Source: Litoreibacter ponti
Lineage (GTDB): Bacteria > Pseudomonadota > Alphaproteobacteria > Rhodobacterales > Rhodobacteraceae
Direction of reading: 5' to 3'
NCBI RefSeq assembly: GCF_003054285.1
Contig: NZ_QBKS01000002.1
Span: 62,001 to 126,000, forward strand
DNA length: 64,000 nt
Both the position numbers and the translations under genes were made by a program. Below are positions 16,465-25,076 of the stretch, in pieces. The first letter of the stretch is position 1, and every line of letters begins with the position of its first letter. A model generated the notes under the pieces. It was not told where the DNA came from and made no database searches. It saw only the letters and a list, made by a program, of their open reading frames with translations.

Positions 16465-16477
16465 AAGTTGCAAACTT
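16465..16477. promoter_or_regulatory. Candidate Lrp operator
   Basis: AAGTT-GCA-AACTT, a perfect palindrome with 5-bp arms, abuts the start codon of the Lrp gene in the 72-bp divergent region shared with the exporter gene. Placement suits autorepression. Confidence 0.4.
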
Positions 16478-16536
16478 ACTCGCATTCGCCGCCAAAACGC
16501 AATCCCATGGCGCGGGATCGCGCCTAATTTCGCTCC

Positions 16537-17130
16537 ATGACTTTTGAGATTTTCACCGCCCTCGCCGCCTTCGCCTTTGTCTCGTCCATCACGCCGGGGC
16601 CGAACAACCTGATGCTGATGGCCTCGGGCGCCAATTTCGGCTTCCGCCGCACTATTCCGCATATGCTGGGGATCGCGCTTGGCTTCGTGCTGATGGTGTT
16701 TCTTGTTGGCATCGGCCTGGTGCAGGTCTTCGACCGTTACCCCGTCAGCCACACAATCCTGAAACTGGCGTCCGCGGTTTACATGACGTGGCTTGCGTGG
16801 AAAATCGCCAACGCCGCGCCGCCCAAACAGGGTGAGGCGGGCGGCACGCCGATGACATTCCTGCAGGCCGCCGCGTTCCAATGGGTCAATCCCAAGGCAT
16901 GGGCGATGGCGCTGACGGCCATAACGCTCTACGCGCCGGACCGCTCGCTGGCCGCCGTGGCCTTGGTTGCGATGATCTTCGGCGCGATCAACGGCCCGTC
17001 CGTGTCCACCTGGACGGTTCTCGGCCAGCAGATGCGGCGCGTCTTGACCAACCCGACCCGTCTGCGCATCTTCAACATCTCGATGGCGCTACTGTTGATG
17101 GCGTCGCTCTATCCGCTTCTGGAGATTTGA
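16537..17130 (+). CDS. LysE/RhtB-family amino acid exporter
   Basis: 197-residue inner-membrane protein with about six transmembrane segments. The N-terminal SSITPGPNNLMLMASGANFG motif is typical of RhtB-type LysE proteins, and QWVNPKAW in the middle is also conserved. Probably exports a neutral or basic amino acid; substrate not predictable. Its stop overlaps the start of the next gene (TGATG). Confidence 0.92.
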   Translation: MTFEIFTALAAFAFVSSITPGPNNLMLMASGANFGFRRTIPHMLGIALGFVLMVFLVGIGLVQVFDRYPVSHTILKLASAVYMTWLAWKIANAAPPKQGEAGGTPMTFLQAAAFQWVNPKAWAMALTAITLYAPDRSLAAVALVAMIFGAINGPSVSTWTVLGQQMRRVLTNPTRLRIFNISMALLLMASLYPLLEI

Positions 17131-17918
17131 TGGACACCTATCTCGACCTTGAAACGTTCCCGCTGGACCGCCCGGATAGCGCGGCCTATGCGGCACTTGT
17201 CGAGCGCTGCAAGGCCGAGATGGCACGCGACGGCATGTTCAATTTGGATGGTTTCCTGCGCCCTGAACACGCGGCGGCAGAGGCACGCGCGCACACGCCA
17301 AAGATGGACCGCGAAAGCTTCAACCACGCGCGCGAGCACAACGTCTACTTCAAGAAATCCGTGCCGGGTTTGCCGGATGACCACCCGGCATTGCGGCTGT
17401 TCCAGACCTCCAACAACACGCTGTGCAATGACCAGCTCACAGGATCGGTCGTCGAAAAGATTTATAACTGGGCGCCGCTGCAGCGATTCCTCGCAGAAGT
17501 GATGGGCAAGCCTGCGCTCTACCCGATGGACGACCCCCTCGCCGCCTTCAACGTGATGCGCTACGCCGATGGACAGGCCCTGAACTGGCATTTCGACCGC
17601 TCTGAGTTCACCGTGACCTTGTTGCTGCAGGCGCCCGAGCGCGGCGGCATGTTCGAATACCGCACTGACCTGCGCAGCGCGGAGGACCCGAATTACGATG
17701 GTGTTGCGCGATTGCTGGCGGGCGATGACCCAGAGATGCGGCAGATGTCGGTCGTCCCCGGCACACTCAATGTCTTTCGGGGCGTGAACACGCCCCATAG
17801 GGTTACCCCGGTCGAAGGCGACACGCCGCGCATGATCGCCGTGCTGACCTATTACGAGCAGCCGGGCGCGAAGTTCACTGAGTCGGAACAGTTGGGCTTC
17901 TACGGTCGGACAGCCTGA
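17130..17918 (+). CDS. 2-oxoglutarate/Fe(II)-dependent oxygenase-like protein
   Basis: 262 residues starting at the ATG that overlaps the LysE stop by 1 nt. The jelly-roll core has the metal triad His154-x-Asp156 (NWHFDRSEF) and His223 (NTPHRVTPV), with Arg234 placed to bind 2-oxoglutarate. VPGTLNVFRGVNTPHR is the expected second motif. The Asp in HxD favours hydroxylation and argues against the radical halogenases, which carry Gly or Ala there. Translational coupling to an amino-acid exporter suggests a free amino acid as substrate, but this is inference. Confidence 0.82.
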   Translation: MDTYLDLETFPLDRPDSAAYAALVERCKAEMARDGMFNLDGFLRPEHAAAEARAHTPKMDRESFNHAREHNVYFKKSVPGLPDDHPALRLFQTSNNTLCNDQLTGSVVEKIYNWAPLQRFLAEVMGKPALYPMDDPLAAFNVMRYADGQALNWHFDRSEFTVTLLLQAPERGGMFEYRTDLRSAEDPNYDGVARLLAGDDPEMRQMSVVPGTLNVFRGVNTPHRVTPVEGDTPRMIAVLTYYEQPGAKFTESEQLGFYGRTA

Positions 17919-18032
17919 ACCCCGGCGTCGAAAACTCGTTCAACCGCCGTGCATTAGGCCAAGAGCCCAATTCAATTGAAGTAGGCGCATTTTTGTGCTA
18001 ATCAAACATGGTTAATGTGTGGGGATTTAAGA

Positions 18033-18608
18033 GTGCGTACGACTTACAAGGGCTTCCTGGCAGCCTTAATGGCCATGTGCTTCTCATCGATCGCGGGTGC
18101 AACGACCGTTGGCATCGATGAGTGTTCAACAACCAAACCGAACGGTGACCCTTCTGCGACGTTCACGTTGACGACGTCGACGAAAGCCGAGTGTTTCACT
18201 GGGTTGAACGATGCGAATGGCCTCGATGCCAATTCCTTCGTCTTGGGCATGAAGGGTTGGGGACTGCACCAAAAATATGATGCCGGGTCCAGTGGCGACG
18301 ACTTCAATTTCAACACTGGACTTGCCGCCATCGGCAGCTCGACCGGAGGAAAGATCTTCGCCGATCTGAGCGCGTTTGAGCACGCCTTCATCGCCCTGAA
18401 AACCGCCAAAGGATTTGGTGCGTTTCTAGTGTCCACCAAAGACACGTCCTGGGATTGGACGGTCGATAAGGGTATCTCCCATGTCAGCTTGTGGACCAAG
18501 GGCACGTCCGGCGACGACAATGAGCCAGAGCCCGTTCCCCTGCCGGCGGGTGGCCTTCTATTGCTCTCGGGGCTCGCGCTGATCCACCTGCGCAGACGGA
18601 CCTCCTGA
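18033..18608 (+). CDS. Secreted protein with VPLPA-type C-terminal sorting signal
   Basis: 191 residues from a GTG with GGGGA 7 nt upstream; an ATG at 18,015 lacks a ribosome site. An N-terminal signal peptide (GFLAALMAMCFSSIAGA) leads to a mature part with two early cysteines and many Thr, Ser, Gly and Asp. The C-terminus has PVPLPAGG, a hydrophobic helix and LRRRTS, the VPLPA variant of PEP-CTERM signals common in Rhodobacteraceae, which exosortase systems process. No exosortase gene is in the window. Function of the mature domain is unknown. Confidence 0.82.
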   Translation: MRTTYKGFLAALMAMCFSSIAGATTVGIDECSTTKPNGDPSATFTLTTSTKAECFTGLNDANGLDANSFVLGMKGWGLHQKYDAGSSGDDFNFNTGLAAIGSSTGGKIFADLSAFEHAFIALKTAKGFGAFLVSTKDTSWDWTVDKGISHVSLWTKGTSGDDNEPEPVPLPAGGLLLLSGLALIHLRRRTS

Positions 18609-18655
18609 CCTGAAAGTGGCGATTGCGGGGAAGCCTTCGCAATCCCCTTCCCCTG

Positions 18656-21061
18656 TTAGAACGGCGTGTCGCCTGCGGCTTCTGCCGCGACAAGAAACTT
18701 GCCAACGACCTTCTTCGTGCCTGCCTTGTCGAAGGCCACGTCCAGCTTGTCGCCCTCTGCCGCCTCGATCGAGCCGTAGCCGAATTTCTGGTGAAACACC
18801 CGGTCACCGACCGTGAAGGCCGAAACGGCCTGCGCGTCGATCACCATATTCTTGCTTTCCGATGGCTGAGACAGCCCCCGCGCGCCCTGGCGTTCCTGCA
18901 GCCGACGCCAGCCGGGGGAGTTGTAGACATTGGCCTTGGCCGCCGCTTCGTGCAGATCGCTTTCCGCCGCCTGCATCACCGGGGAGGCCTGCCCCATCAT
19001 CCCGCCCTGATGGCCATAAAGCCCCGGCGGCGTCAGGACCTCGACATGATCTTCGGGCAGCTCATCAATGAACCGCGACGGCAGGGCGTTTTGCCATTGG
19101 CCATACACGCGCCTATTGCCCGCGAATGAGATCGTGCACAGCTTTTCGGCCCGGGTGATGCCGACATAGGCGAGCCTGCGCTCCTCTTCGAGCCCCTTCA
19201 GGCCGCTCTCATCCATCGAGCGTTGCGAGGGGAACAAGCCATCCTCCCAGCCCGGCAGGAACACCGCCGGAAACTCCAGACCCTTGGCCGCGTGCAAGGT
19301 CATGATCGAGACCTTCTCGGTCGCGTCCTCGCTATCATTGTCCATCACCAGCGCGATATGCTCCAAAAACCCTTGCAGATTCTCGAATTCTTCCAGCGCC
19401 TTGACCAGTTCCTTGAGGTTGTCGAGCCGCCCGGGGGCCTCGGGCGTTTTGTCATTTTGCCACATTTCGGTGTAGCCGCTCTCCTCCAGAGCCATCTCGG
19501 CCACTTCAATATGCGACATTTCACCCACGCGGGCGGCCGCACCCCAGCGGTCAAGCCCGTCAAGCAGCTTGCCCAGTTCGACAGCCCCCTTTCCGCCCAG
19601 ACCTTTCGTCTCGAGCAGCAGTCGCGCGCCGTCCACGAGCGACACGCCGTTCGTGCGCGCCATCATCTGGATTTTCTGCACCGCCTTGTCGCCCAAACCG
19701 CGCTTCGGCGTATTCACGATCCGCTCGAACGCCAGATCATCGCTTGGGCTGACGATCAGCCGGAAATAGGCCATCGCATCGCGGATCTCCAACCGCTCGT
19801 AGAAGCGCGGCCCGCCGATCACGCGGTAGGGCAGCCCGATCGTCAGGAACCGATCCTCGAAACTGCGCATCTGGTGGGATGCGCGCACCAGGATCGCCAT
19901 GGAATTGAGCCCGATCGGGTCCATGCCGCGGGTGCCGCCCCGCATCGCCTCGATCTCGTCGCCGATCCAACGCGCCTCTTCCTCGCCGTCCCAATGGCCG
20001 ATCAGACGGACCTTCTCGCCACCTTTCGCCTCGGTAAACAGCGTCTTGCCGAGCCGCCCTTTGTTGCCCGCGATCACGCCAGAGGCTGCGGCAAGGATAT
20101 GCTCGGTCGAGCGGTAGTTTTGTTCCAATCGGACAATTTTCGCGCCTTCAAAGTCTTTCTCGAAGCGCAAAATGTTGCCCACCTCGGCGCCGCGCCAGCC
20201 GTAGATCGACTGGTCATCATCGCCCACACAGCAAATATTCTTGTGCCCCGCCGCCAGAAGCCGCAGCCACATGTACTGAGCGACGTTGGTGTCCTGATAC
20301 TCGTCGACCAGAATGTAGCGGAACCAGCGCTGATACTGCGCCAGCACGTCCTCGTGGGTCTGGAAGATTGTCACCATGTGCAACAACAGGTCGCCGAAAT
20401 CGCAGGCGTTCAGCGTCTTCAGTCGCTCCTGATACTGGGCGTAAAGCACGCCCCCCATGTGGTTGTATGCGCCCGCCTCGGACGCGGGCAGCGCATCAGG
20501 CGTCCAGGCGCGGTTTTTCCATTGATCAATCAGCCCCGCCAGCATCCGGGCAGGCCAGCGTTTGTCGTCGATGCCTTCAGCCACGATGAGCTGCTTGAGC
20601 AGCCGGATCTGGTCGTCGGTATCGAGGATTGTGAAGTTCGACTTCAGCCCCACAAGTTCCGCATGGCGGCGCAGCAGCTTCACGCAGATCGAATGGAATG
20701 TGCCCATCCATCTCATTGGTGTCGGAATTCCGAATGGCTCTTTCTCTAGCCGAACTCTCATTTCCTTGGCTGCTTTGTTTGTAAATGTAACGGCAAGTAT
20801 TTCATCCGTTCGTGCGCGACCAGAAAGGACTAGATGCGCAACACGTGACATCAGCGCCTTGGTCTTGCCGGTCCCCGCGCCCGCCAGCATCAGGACCGGG
20901 CCGTCGAGCGTCTCGACCGCTTCGCGCTGTGCCGGGTTCAACCCGTCGAGATAGGGGGCCGTGCGGGCCTCCATCGCCGCGCCCATCGCGCGGGCGGCCA
21001 ATCCGCCGCCACGGGGCGCGGCTGCCGCCTCGAACGCGTCATCTTCGTTGTAACTGCTCAT
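18656..21061 (-). CDS. uvrD: ATP-dependent DNA helicase UvrD/PcrA (superfamily 1A)
   Basis: 801-residue 3'-5' helicase for mismatch and excision repair and replication-fork clearance. Walker A AGAGTGKT (60-67), motif Ia (TFTNKAAKEM), motif II VDEYQD, motif III GDDDQSIYGWRGA, motif IV region (LEQNYRST), and motif V/VI (TLHAAKGLEF, VGITRAE) are all present. The ATG at 21,061 is used; the frame extends to an upstream TTG. Codons for residues 74-119 are AT-rich with rare ATA, AGA and CTA codons, unlike the rest of the gene. Confidence 0.96.
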   Translation of the reverse strand: MSSYNEDDAFEAAAAPRGGGLAARAMGAAMEARTAPYLDGLNPAQREAVETLDGPVLMLAGAGTGKTKALMSRVAHLVLSGRARTDEILAVTFTNKAAKEMRVRLEKEPFGIPTPMRWMGTFHSICVKLLRRHAELVGLKSNFTILDTDDQIRLLKQLIVAEGIDDKRWPARMLAGLIDQWKNRAWTPDALPASEAGAYNHMGGVLYAQYQERLKTLNACDFGDLLLHMVTIFQTHEDVLAQYQRWFRYILVDEYQDTNVAQYMWLRLLAAGHKNICCVGDDDQSIYGWRGAEVGNILRFEKDFEGAKIVRLEQNYRSTEHILAAASGVIAGNKGRLGKTLFTEAKGGEKVRLIGHWDGEEEARWIGDEIEAMRGGTRGMDPIGLNSMAILVRASHQMRSFEDRFLTIGLPYRVIGGPRFYERLEIRDAMAYFRLIVSPSDDLAFERIVNTPKRGLGDKAVQKIQMMARTNGVSLVDGARLLLETKGLGGKGAVELGKLLDGLDRWGAAARVGEMSHIEVAEMALEESGYTEMWQNDKTPEAPGRLDNLKELVKALEEFENLQGFLEHIALVMDNDSEDATEKVSIMTLHAAKGLEFPAVFLPGWEDGLFPSQRSMDESGLKGLEEERRLAYVGITRAEKLCTISFAGNRRVYGQWQNALPSRFIDELPEDHVEVLTPPGLYGHQGGMMGQASPVMQAAESDLHEAAAKANVYNSPGWRRLQERQGARGLSQPSESKNMVIDAQAVSAFTVGDRVFHQKFGYGSIEAAEGDKLDVAFDKAGTKKVVGKFLVAAEAAGDTPF

Positions 21062-21135
21062 AGCGGGCAAGATAGCGCGAACGGGCCCGCTAGGAAAGGC
21101 CCGTTCTCATTTCGTTCCTGCGCAGCGGAGATCGC

Positions 21136-21822
21136 TCAAGAGGCCAGTTTCAATCCCGGCTCAAGCCCAAAGGCTTCGGGCGTCAGGTGGTCGGTCGTGT
21201 CATACACACCGCCAAATGGTGCATCGACATAGGCCCCGGGGAAGGCCAGTGTCTCGATCCCCGCGCGGATGGCTGCTTCGGCGGCGGGCGGCGTGTCCTC
21301 GATCGCGATGGCGTCGGAGGCATCGAGGTTCAGCACCTCCAGGGCGTGGCGATAGATATCCGGGGCGGGCTTGCCGACGCCGACCATCACGGCCGCGCCC
21401 ACGAAGTCGAACATGTCACGGGTCACGGTGCTGCCGAGCCCGTCGAAGATGGCGCGGATATTGGCCTGCGAGGTCGTCGTGACAAAGCCGAGCTTCACAT
21501 CCGCTTCCTGCGCCGCGTAGATCACGGCGGCGACGCCGGGTCGCAGCTCCAGCCCAAGGGCGATCTTTTCCTGAAAGATTTCAGATTTGCGCCGATGCAG
21601 GGCGTCCACATCCACCTTCACCCCATGCTCATCCGCATAGCGCTGGATGCGGCCCTTGCCCCCGGGCACGCCCAGCATGGCGCGGTATTCGTCCTCTTCC
21701 CATTCCCAGTTCAGATCGGCCTCCTTGAAGGCCGCATTAAAGGCGTCGCGCTGGATATGGGACGTCTCGACAATGGTGCCGATTGAGCCGAACAGGATTG
21801 CTTTGGGCGGGACAGGGATCAT
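21136..21822 (-). CDS. HAD-like (CbbY/beta-PGM subgroup) protein lacking the nucleophile motif
   Basis: 228 residues with the HAD fold and helical cap of the CbbY type (AFNAAFKEADLNWEWEEDEYRAML). Motif II (FVTTTS), motif III Lys (GVGKPAPDIY) and motif IV (IAIEDTPPA) are kept. Motif I, normally DxDGT, reads GSIGT at residues 12-16: Gly12 replaces the Asp nucleophile and Ile14 the acid/base Asp. Phosphotransfer by the usual route is therefore not expected. It lies 58 nt after betA and may belong to the bet transcript. Confidence 0.88.
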   Translation of the reverse strand: MIPVPPKAILFGSIGTIVETSHIQRDAFNAAFKEADLNWEWEEDEYRAMLGVPGGKGRIQRYADEHGVKVDVDALHRRKSEIFQEKIALGLELRPGVAAVIYAAQEADVKLGFVTTTSQANIRAIFDGLGSTVTRDMFDFVGAAVMVGVGKPAPDIYRHALEVLNLDASDAIAIEDTPPAAEAAIRAGIETLAFPGAYVDAPFGGVYDTTDHLTPEAFGLEPGLKLAS

Positions 21823-21880
21823 GGGGAGGGCTCCTCAGTTAAGCATGGCACCCAACGCCGCATTGCCCCGAACGGTTCCC

Positions 21881-23539
21881 CTATCGCTGCGCCGTGCGCC
21901 AGTTCGGGTGCACCCATGGCTCTGCATTGTCGCGCGCCAGTGGATCGCGGCCCAGAATGTGATCTGCGGCCTTCTCGCCCACCATGATCGACGGCGCATT
22001 GAGATTGCCGTTGGTGATGCGCGGGAAGATAGAGCTGTCGGCCAGCCGCAAGCCCTCCACGCCGATCACCCGGCACTCTGGATCGACAACTGCCATCGCA
22101 TCGTTGGCGCGCCCCATGCGGGCGGTGCCGCAAGGATGGTATGCGCTTTCGGCGTGCTCGGCGATAAAAGCGTCCAGCTCTGCGTCGGTCTGCACATCGG
22201 CGCCCGGCTGGATTTCGTGCTTGGCATAGGGCGCAAAGGCCTCCTGGCCGAAGATCTCGCGGGTCAGGCGGATACAGGTGCGGAACTCCTCCCAATCATC
22301 GGGATGGGACATGTAGTTGAACTCGATCTTCGGGGCCTCGCCCGGGTTGGCCGAACGCAGCGTGACCTGCCCACGCGACTTCGAGCGCATCGGGCCGACA
22401 TGGGCCTGATAGCCGTGCCCATCCGCTGCCGCCTGTCCGTCGTAGCGCACGGCAATGGGCAGAAAGTGGAACTGGATGTCCGGGTACCGGATCCCCGCCG
22501 CCGAGCGGATAAAGCCGCCGCTTTCAAACTGGTTCGACGCCCCCAACCCCAGCTTGGCCAGCAGCCACTGGGTGCCGACGAACCCCTTGCCCGGGATGTT
22601 CCAGTAGCGATAGAGGCTCACCGGTTTCGAGGCCGCCATCTGAATGTAGAGCTCCAGATGATCCTGCAGGTTCTGCCCAACGCCGGGCCGATCCGCCACG
22701 ACCTCGATCCCGTGTTCGGCCAAATGCGCCGCGGGGCCAATGCCTGACAGCATCAGCAGCTTGGGAGAGTTGATGGAGGAAGCCGCCAGGATCACCTCGG
22801 CGCGGGCCTCGATCACTTCGACCCGCCCCCGGCGAGACACCTCGACCCCGGTCGCACGACCATCACGCATTACCACCTTGCGCGCGAGCGCATTGACCAA
22901 GGTACAGTTGTCGCGCTTCAACGCGGGTCGCAGATAGGCGTTCGCCGCCGACCAGCGCACGCCGTCCTTGATGGTCGCATCAAAGGGGCCCACGCCCTCC
23001 TGCTGCTGGCCATTGTAATCCTCGGTCATCGGGTAGCCCGCCTGCACGCCCGCATCGATAAAGGCCTGGGTCAGCGGGTTCTTCCCCGGGCCGCGCGTCA
23101 CATGCAGTGGGCCGTCGGTGCCGCGCCACGCAGGGTCCCCCCCGCGCCCGCCAGAGGTCCAGTTCTCCATCCGCTTGTAGTAGGGCAGCACATCCGCATA
23201 GGACCAGCCATCCGCGCCCTGCTCGGCCCAGTAGTCGAAATCGCCCGCATGGCCGCGCACATAGACCATCCCATTGATCGAGCTGGAGCCGCCGATCACC
23301 TTGCCGCGCGGCGTCGCAAGCTGGCGGTTGTTCAGATGCGGCTCCGGCTCCGAGCGGTAGCCCCAATCGTAGCGTGCCATGTTCATCGGGAAGGACAGCG
23401 CGCCGGGCATCTGGATGAACGGCCCCCAATCGGTGCCGCCATGCTCGATGACGATAACCGAGCACCCGGCCTCCGACAGCCGATATGCCATGGCGCAGCC
23501 GGCAGAGCCCGCGCCAACAATCACAAAATCCGCTTCCAT
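21881..23539 (-). CDS. betA: Choline dehydrogenase (BetA, GMC oxidoreductase)
   Basis: 552-residue FAD enzyme that oxidises choline to betaine aldehyde in osmoprotectant synthesis. N-terminal ADP-binding motif VGAGSAGCAMAYRLSE, GMC signature 1 (PRGKVIGGSSSINGMVYVRG) and a C-terminal YHPCGTARMG with the catalytic His region. Length matches the family. It follows betB, separated by two palindromes at 23,555-23,595. Confidence 0.95.
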   Translation of the reverse strand: MEADFVIVGAGSAGCAMAYRLSEAGCSVIVIEHGGTDWGPFIQMPGALSFPMNMARYDWGYRSEPEPHLNNRQLATPRGKVIGGSSSINGMVYVRGHAGDFDYWAEQGADGWSYADVLPYYKRMENWTSGGRGGDPAWRGTDGPLHVTRGPGKNPLTQAFIDAGVQAGYPMTEDYNGQQQEGVGPFDATIKDGVRWSAANAYLRPALKRDNCTLVNALARKVVMRDGRATGVEVSRRGRVEVIEARAEVILAASSINSPKLLMLSGIGPAAHLAEHGIEVVADRPGVGQNLQDHLELYIQMAASKPVSLYRYWNIPGKGFVGTQWLLAKLGLGASNQFESGGFIRSAAGIRYPDIQFHFLPIAVRYDGQAAADGHGYQAHVGPMRSKSRGQVTLRSANPGEAPKIEFNYMSHPDDWEEFRTCIRLTREIFGQEAFAPYAKHEIQPGADVQTDAELDAFIAEHAESAYHPCGTARMGRANDAMAVVDPECRVIGVEGLRLADSSIFPRITNGNLNAPSIMVGEKAADHILGRDPLARDNAEPWVHPNWRTAQR

Positions 23540-23554
23540 CTGATCCTTGCTCCA

Positions 23555-23595
23555 AAGGCTCTTCCAAGAGCCTTCAAGGCCCGTCGACGGGCCTT
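23555..23595. repeat. Two tandem perfect palindromes between betB and betA
   Basis: AAGGCTCTT-CC-AAGAGCCTT (23,555-23,574) and AAGGCCCGTC/GACGGGCCTT (23,576-23,595, a 20-bp perfect palindrome) lie one base apart in the 65-nt spacer. In the mRNA they form two back-to-back hairpins just before betA. They could act as partial terminator, processing site or mRNA stabiliser that sets the betB:betA ratio. Confidence 0.6.
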
Positions 23596-23604
23596 CCCCC
23601 GCGC

Positions 23605-25065
23605 CTAGAACGGCGCTTCCACAGGCCCCATACCGACGTAGACGGATTTCACCTCCGAGTAGTGGTTGATCGCCTCTTTCGAATTCTCACGCCCCACCCC
23701 GCTGGCCTTGGAGCCGCCAAAAGGTGCCTCCACCGGGGCCAGATTGTAGGTGTTGATGTAGCAGGTGCCCGCCTCGAACCCGGCCACGACCCGGTGCGCT
23801 CGGGTCAGATCGCGGGTGAACACCCCCGCTGCCAGTCCGAACTCCGTCGCATTGGCCCGCGCCATCACCTCGTCCTCGGTCTCGAAATCCAGCACCGACA
23901 TGACGGGGCCAAAGATTTCCTCGCGCGCGATGGTCATGTCGTCGGTCACATCGGCAAAGACGGTGGGCTCGATAAAGTAGCCGTCGCGCTGCGCCATCTT
24001 GCCGCCCGCCACCAGCCGGGCGCCCTCATCGACGCCCTTGTTGATATAGCCCAGCACGATATTCATTTGGTTGCTGCTCACCATCGGCCCAAAATTCACC
24101 GCCTCGTCCAGCGGGTCGCCCATGACGACGTCCTTTAGCCGCTCGGCCAGGCGCTTGAGAAACGCCTCCTTGATGCCCTTCTGGACGAAAACCCGCGTCC
24201 CGTTGGAACAGACCTGGCCGGACGAATAGAAATTCCCCAGGATCGCGCCAGAGACCGCATCTTCCACATCGGCGTCGTCAAATACGATCATCGGGGATTT
24301 GCCGCCCAGCTCCATCGTCACATGCTTCATGCCTTCGGCTGCAGCGGCATAGACCTTTCGGCCCGTGGGCACCGATCCGGTGAGCGACACCTTCGCCACG
24401 CGCGGATCGGTCACCAGCGCCGCCCCCACCGCGCCGCGGCCCTGGATCACGTTGTAGACGCCCGCAGGCAGGCCCGCCTCGTGCAGGATCTCTGCCACTT
24501 TCAACGCGCACAGCGGCGTCGTCTCGGACGGCTTGAAGATCATCGAGTTGCCACAGGCCAGCGCAGGCGCGCCTTTCCAGCAGGCGATCTGCGTGGGGTA
24601 GTTCCACGCGCCAATGCCCACACAGACGCCCAACGGCTCGCGAACCGTGTAGACGAAATCGCCACCGCCCAGCTGGATATGCTCGCCGGTCAACGCGCCT
24701 GCGAGGCCGCCGAAATATTCCAGCGCCTCGCGCCCCGACGTCGCATCGACATACAACGTCTCCGACATCGGTTTGCCGGTGTCGAGCGTCTCCAACTCGG
24801 ACAGCTCGCGATTTCGGTCTTCAATGATCAAGGCGGCCCGGCGCAGCACACGGCCCCGCTCCGTCCCGGTCATCGCGGCCCAGATTTTCTGTCCCTCGCG
24901 GGCAGAATTCAGCGCGCGTTCAATAATATCCGGCGTCGCCTCATACAGCGTCGCGATCACCTTGCCGGTGGCGGGATAGATGCATTCGATCGGCGCGCCG
25001 GCCGTATCCTCGACATAGGCACCGCCTATGAAGTGGCTGGCCGTGGGTTGAGCGTCTTGGGTCAT
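23605..25065 (-). CDS. betB: Betaine-aldehyde dehydrogenase (BetB)
   Basis: 486-residue NAD(P)-dependent aldehyde dehydrogenase converting betaine aldehyde to glycine betaine. Motifs: GAWNYPTQIACWK, catalytic Glu in VTMELGGKSP, catalytic Cys in SSGQVCSNGTRVFV. The ATG at 25,065 has AAGGAGAGG upstream and is preferred over an in-frame start at 25,080. Located between betA and the GST gene on one strand. Confidence 0.95.
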   Translation of the reverse strand: MTQDAQPTASHFIGGAYVEDTAGAPIECIYPATGKVIATLYEATPDIIERALNSAREGQKIWAAMTGTERGRVLRRAALIIEDRNRELSELETLDTGKPMSETLYVDATSGREALEYFGGLAGALTGEHIQLGGGDFVYTVREPLGVCVGIGAWNYPTQIACWKGAPALACGNSMIFKPSETTPLCALKVAEILHEAGLPAGVYNVIQGRGAVGAALVTDPRVAKVSLTGSVPTGRKVYAAAAEGMKHVTMELGGKSPMIVFDDADVEDAVSGAILGNFYSSGQVCSNGTRVFVQKGIKEAFLKRLAERLKDVVMGDPLDEAVNFGPMVSSNQMNIVLGYINKGVDEGARLVAGGKMAQRDGYFIEPTVFADVTDDMTIAREEIFGPVMSVLDFETEDEVMARANATEFGLAAGVFTRDLTRAHRVVAGFEAGTCYINTYNLAPVEAPFGGSKASGVGRENSKEAINHYSEVKSVYVGMGPVEAPF

Positions 25066-25076
25066 GGACCTCTCCT

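Noticed and set aside
19223..20749. 508-codon plus-strand frame opposite uvrD
   Set aside because: Antisense shadow of a clear helicase gene with all superfamily 1 motifs.
21079..21106. GAACGGGCC/GGCCCGTTC hairpin between the HAD gene and uvrD as a terminator
   Set aside because: The 9-bp stem is perfect, but no T run follows on either strand, so it was not called; it could still affect uvrD translation.
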